From NCBI GenBank assembly GCA_027031185.1, contig JALVEF010000495.1, positions 1 to 6,943 on the forward strand: a DNA stretch of 6,943 nucleotides, written 5' to 3'. Below are positions 5,592 to 6,943 of this stretch, in pieces. Origin of the DNA: Saprospiraceae bacterium (GTDB taxonomy: Bacteria; Bacteroidota; Bacteroidia; Chitinophagales; Saprospiraceae). The notes under the pieces were generated by a model that was given only the letters and a program-made list of their open reading frames with translations, ran no database searches and was not told where the DNA came from. The position numbers were made by a program, and so were the translations under genes. The first letter of the stretch is position 1. Every line of letters starts with the position of its first letter.

Positions 5592-5647
5592 CATATTTAG
5601 GTAGCCGCTGTTTTTGTACTAAGAACCGGAGCACCTAAATAGTTACG
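5592..5647 (-). repeat. palindromic element, copy B (inverted relative to copy A)
   Basis: ATTTAGGT (5595-5602) and ACCTAAAT (5633-5640) are perfect inverted arms, with the inner arms GTTTTT/AAGAAC around GTACT. Read on the minus strand it begins CGTAACTATTTAGGTGCTCC and aligns with copy A. It ends 20 bases before the mdh start codon, so it sits in the mdh leader or promoter. No clear target-site duplication flanks either copy. Confidence 0.65.
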
Positions 5648-5667
5648 CAAATAAAACCAAACAAGAG

Positions 5668-6603
5668 ATGAGCAAAGTAACAGTTGTCGGCGCTGGTAAT
5701 GTTGGTGCCACGGTCGCCAATGTACTAGCACGCTATGATGTCGCCACGGAAATTGTTCTTCTGGATATCCGCGGCAAGATGGCCAAGGGGAAGGCGCTGG
5801 ATATTTGGGAGCAGGCGCCTATTGAGTATTTTAGTACGCGTACGATTGGGACGGATGATTATAAGAAGACGGCCAACTCGGACGTAGTCGTGATCACGGC
5901 AGGTATTCCGCGCAAGCCCGGCATGTCGCGCGATGACTTGATCTCAACCAACGCCAAAATCGTGGTGTCGGTGACACAGTCCATTATGAAGTATTCCGAG
6001 AATCCGATCCTCATCGTGGTGTCCAATCCGCTGGATGTGATGACTTATGCGGCCTGGAAGGCATCGGGTCTGCCGGCATCGCAAGTATTTGGTATGGCGG
6101 GCATCCTGGATACGGCGCGCTACCGGGCCTTCCTGGCGGAAGCCCTGAAAGTGTCGCCCAAGGATATCCAGGCGGTGTTGATGGGAGGTCACGGGGATAC
6201 GATGGTGCCTCTGCCGCGCTTTACCACAGTGGCCGGTATTCCGGTGACGGACCTTATTGACCGCAAAAAGCTCAATGCCATCGTGGAACGGACCAAGAAG
6301 GGCGGGGGAGAACTCGTCGGCTTGATGGGTACGTCGGCCTGGTATGCGCCGGGGGCAGCCGCCGCTCAGATGGTGACTGCCATTTTGCGGGATGAGCGCC
6401 GCATCTTTCCCTGCTGCGTGCAAATCAATCGCCAGTACGGCCTGAAGCGTATGTACCTGGGAGCGCCGGCTATCCTGGGACGCAATGGGGTGGAAAAGGT
6501 TATTGAATTGAAACTCAACAAGTCTGAATTGAAATTGCTGCATCGCTCGGCGGAAGCGGTCTCCAAAGTGTTGGACGGGTTTAAGAAGATGAAAATCGTC
6601 TGA
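5668..6603 (+). CDS. mdh: malate dehydrogenase (NAD-dependent, LDH-like type)
   Basis: A 311-residue enzyme of full family length that interconverts malate and oxaloacetate with NAD in the TCA cycle, in the cytosol. The dinucleotide-binding GAGNVG lies at residues 8-13, and Asp33 at the end of the second strand favours NAD over NADP. The substrate and catalytic set is complete: Arg82 and Arg88 in PRKPGMSRDD (Arg82 being the malate-specifying position where lactate dehydrogenases carry Gln), Asn120 in SNPLD, Asp148/Arg151 in ILDTAR, and His175 in GGHGDTMVPL. The sequence closely follows the Bacteroidota MDH type. The start at 5668 gives MSKVTVVGAGN, directly at the first beta strand, with a weak AAGAG just before it. 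It is monocistronic as seen here: a repeat-filled gap lies upstream and a strong terminator follows 26 bases after the stop. Confidence 0.97.
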   Translation: MSKVTVVGAGNVGATVANVLARYDVATEIVLLDIRGKMAKGKALDIWEQAPIEYFSTRTIGTDDYKKTANSDVVVITAGIPRKPGMSRDDLISTNAKIVVSVTQSIMKYSENPILIVVSNPLDVMTYAAWKASGLPASQVFGMAGILDTARYRAFLAEALKVSPKDIQAVLMGGHGDTMVPLPRFTTVAGIPVTDLIDRKKLNAIVERTKKGGGELVGLMGTSAWYAPGAAAAQMVTAILRDERRIFPCCVQINRQYGLKRMYLGAPAILGRNGVEKVIELKLNKSELKLLHRSAEAVSKVLDGFKKMKIV

Positions 6604-6628
6604 TGCGATGGATTCTCTGCAGAAAGTT

Positions 6629-6659
6629 TAAGCCGATGCGCATGCATCGGCTTTTTTTG
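6629..6659 (+). terminator. rho-independent terminator of mdh
   Basis: AGCCGATG (6631-6638) and CATCGGCT (6645-6652) form a perfect eight-base stem, extended by one A-T pair, around the loop CGCATG. It is followed by a run of T residues to 6658. It lies 26 bases after the mdh stop codon and is a classical intrinsic terminator. Confidence 0.92.
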
Positions 6660-6740
6660 TGGCCCCTGGATAAGGGGAAAATGGCGGTAATCTCAACGCA
6701 TTGCGAATAATGCCGCCTGCCGGTAAGGTAAGCGATATTT

Positions 6741-6943
6741 TGCAATGCCTTGCAGGCATTTTGGTTTCATTTTGTCGGATGAAGACGACGGCAATGTATG
6801 TTTATCCCCTTTGGGATAGGGAAGCTTTACTTGTCCCGCACTTACTTGCCCGTCAAAGCGGAATGATATAGCACTCATTTTGCAAAAAGCCAATGCGGAA
6901 GGACCAAAGCCTAAATCCGGCAAAGCAAGTAAGTGCGGGGCTT
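6741..6943 (+). repeat. composite hairpin repeat, copy 4 (degenerate, runs to window end)
   Basis: A small hairpin AATGCC/GGCATT (6744-6760) leads into a 27-base junction (6752-6778) that matches 5327-5353 at all but two positions. Then follow a decayed A hairpin (GTCG/CGAC, 6774-6789) with GACGGCAATG, hairpin B as TATCCC-CTTT-GGGATA (6803-6818), and the lead CTTTACTTG...CCCGCACTTACTTGC (C, to 6849). Where hairpin D would follow there is only CCGTCAAAGCGG. The C sequence recurs inverted at 6925-6939. Apart from the repeat and the mdh terminator, I see nothing else in the 340 bases after mdh. Confidence 0.65.

Noticed and set aside
6603..6710. 35-residue frame starting in the TGATG overlap after mdh
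   Set aside because: It reads straight through the strong terminator stem and T run and then into repeats; no ribosome site.

Overview
The window most likely comes from a Bacteroidota chromosome, probably an uncultured Saprospiria- or Chitinophagia-like lineage (inference; no marker gene fixes the clade). Four things point there: the Mdh sequence matches the Bacteroidota type, the GT87 protein has the N-terminal Asn-Asn-Tyr/Lys-Tyr-Ser-Pro pattern I associate with that phylum, start codons mostly lack strong Shine-Dalgarno sequences, and a TTTG-N20-TAnnTTTG promoter match sits before one gene. Codon use looks alike across the genes by eye, with no sign of a foreign block.

Layout. Bases 3-86 are the tail of an unidentified + strand gene. 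Bases 87-816 are gene-free and hold hairpin repeats. A small thioredoxin gene (817-1131, +) then runs tail to tail, one base apart, into a two-gene minus-strand operon. That operon is a putative lipoprotein of the NamZ/YbbC (DUF1343, GH171) exo-N-acetylmuramidase family (3501-2299), overlapping by ATGA a GT87-type membrane glycosyltransferase (2302-1133). Divergent from it, only 39 bases away, is a DEDDh exonuclease fused to a GIY-YIG (UvrC/Cho-like) nuclease with a cysteine cluster (3541-4962, +). A 705-base repeat-filled gap follows, then malate dehydrogenase (5668-6603, +) with a textbook terminator, then more repeats to the window end.

The genes are mostly housekeeping: redox (thioredoxin), cell-wall turnover plus lipid-linked glycosylation, DNA repair, and the TCA cycle. 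They do not form one pathway. Only the NamZ-GT87 pair looks like a true operon.

The unusual part is between the genes. Short hairpins occur in one fixed order, with conserved linkers, in all three gaps and in the same orientation. Most of them close on C-G with the four-base loops TTTA, TAAA, TTCA or TGAA, and the stems vary with pairing kept. This looks like a modular REP/BIME-like or MITE-like composite repeat. A second, different palindromic element of about 57 bases occurs twice in opposite orientation, exactly at the borders of the gap between the nuclease gene and mdh. One copy supplies the stop codon of the nuclease gene and the other lies just upstream of the mdh start. No transposase or RAYT gene is present in the window.
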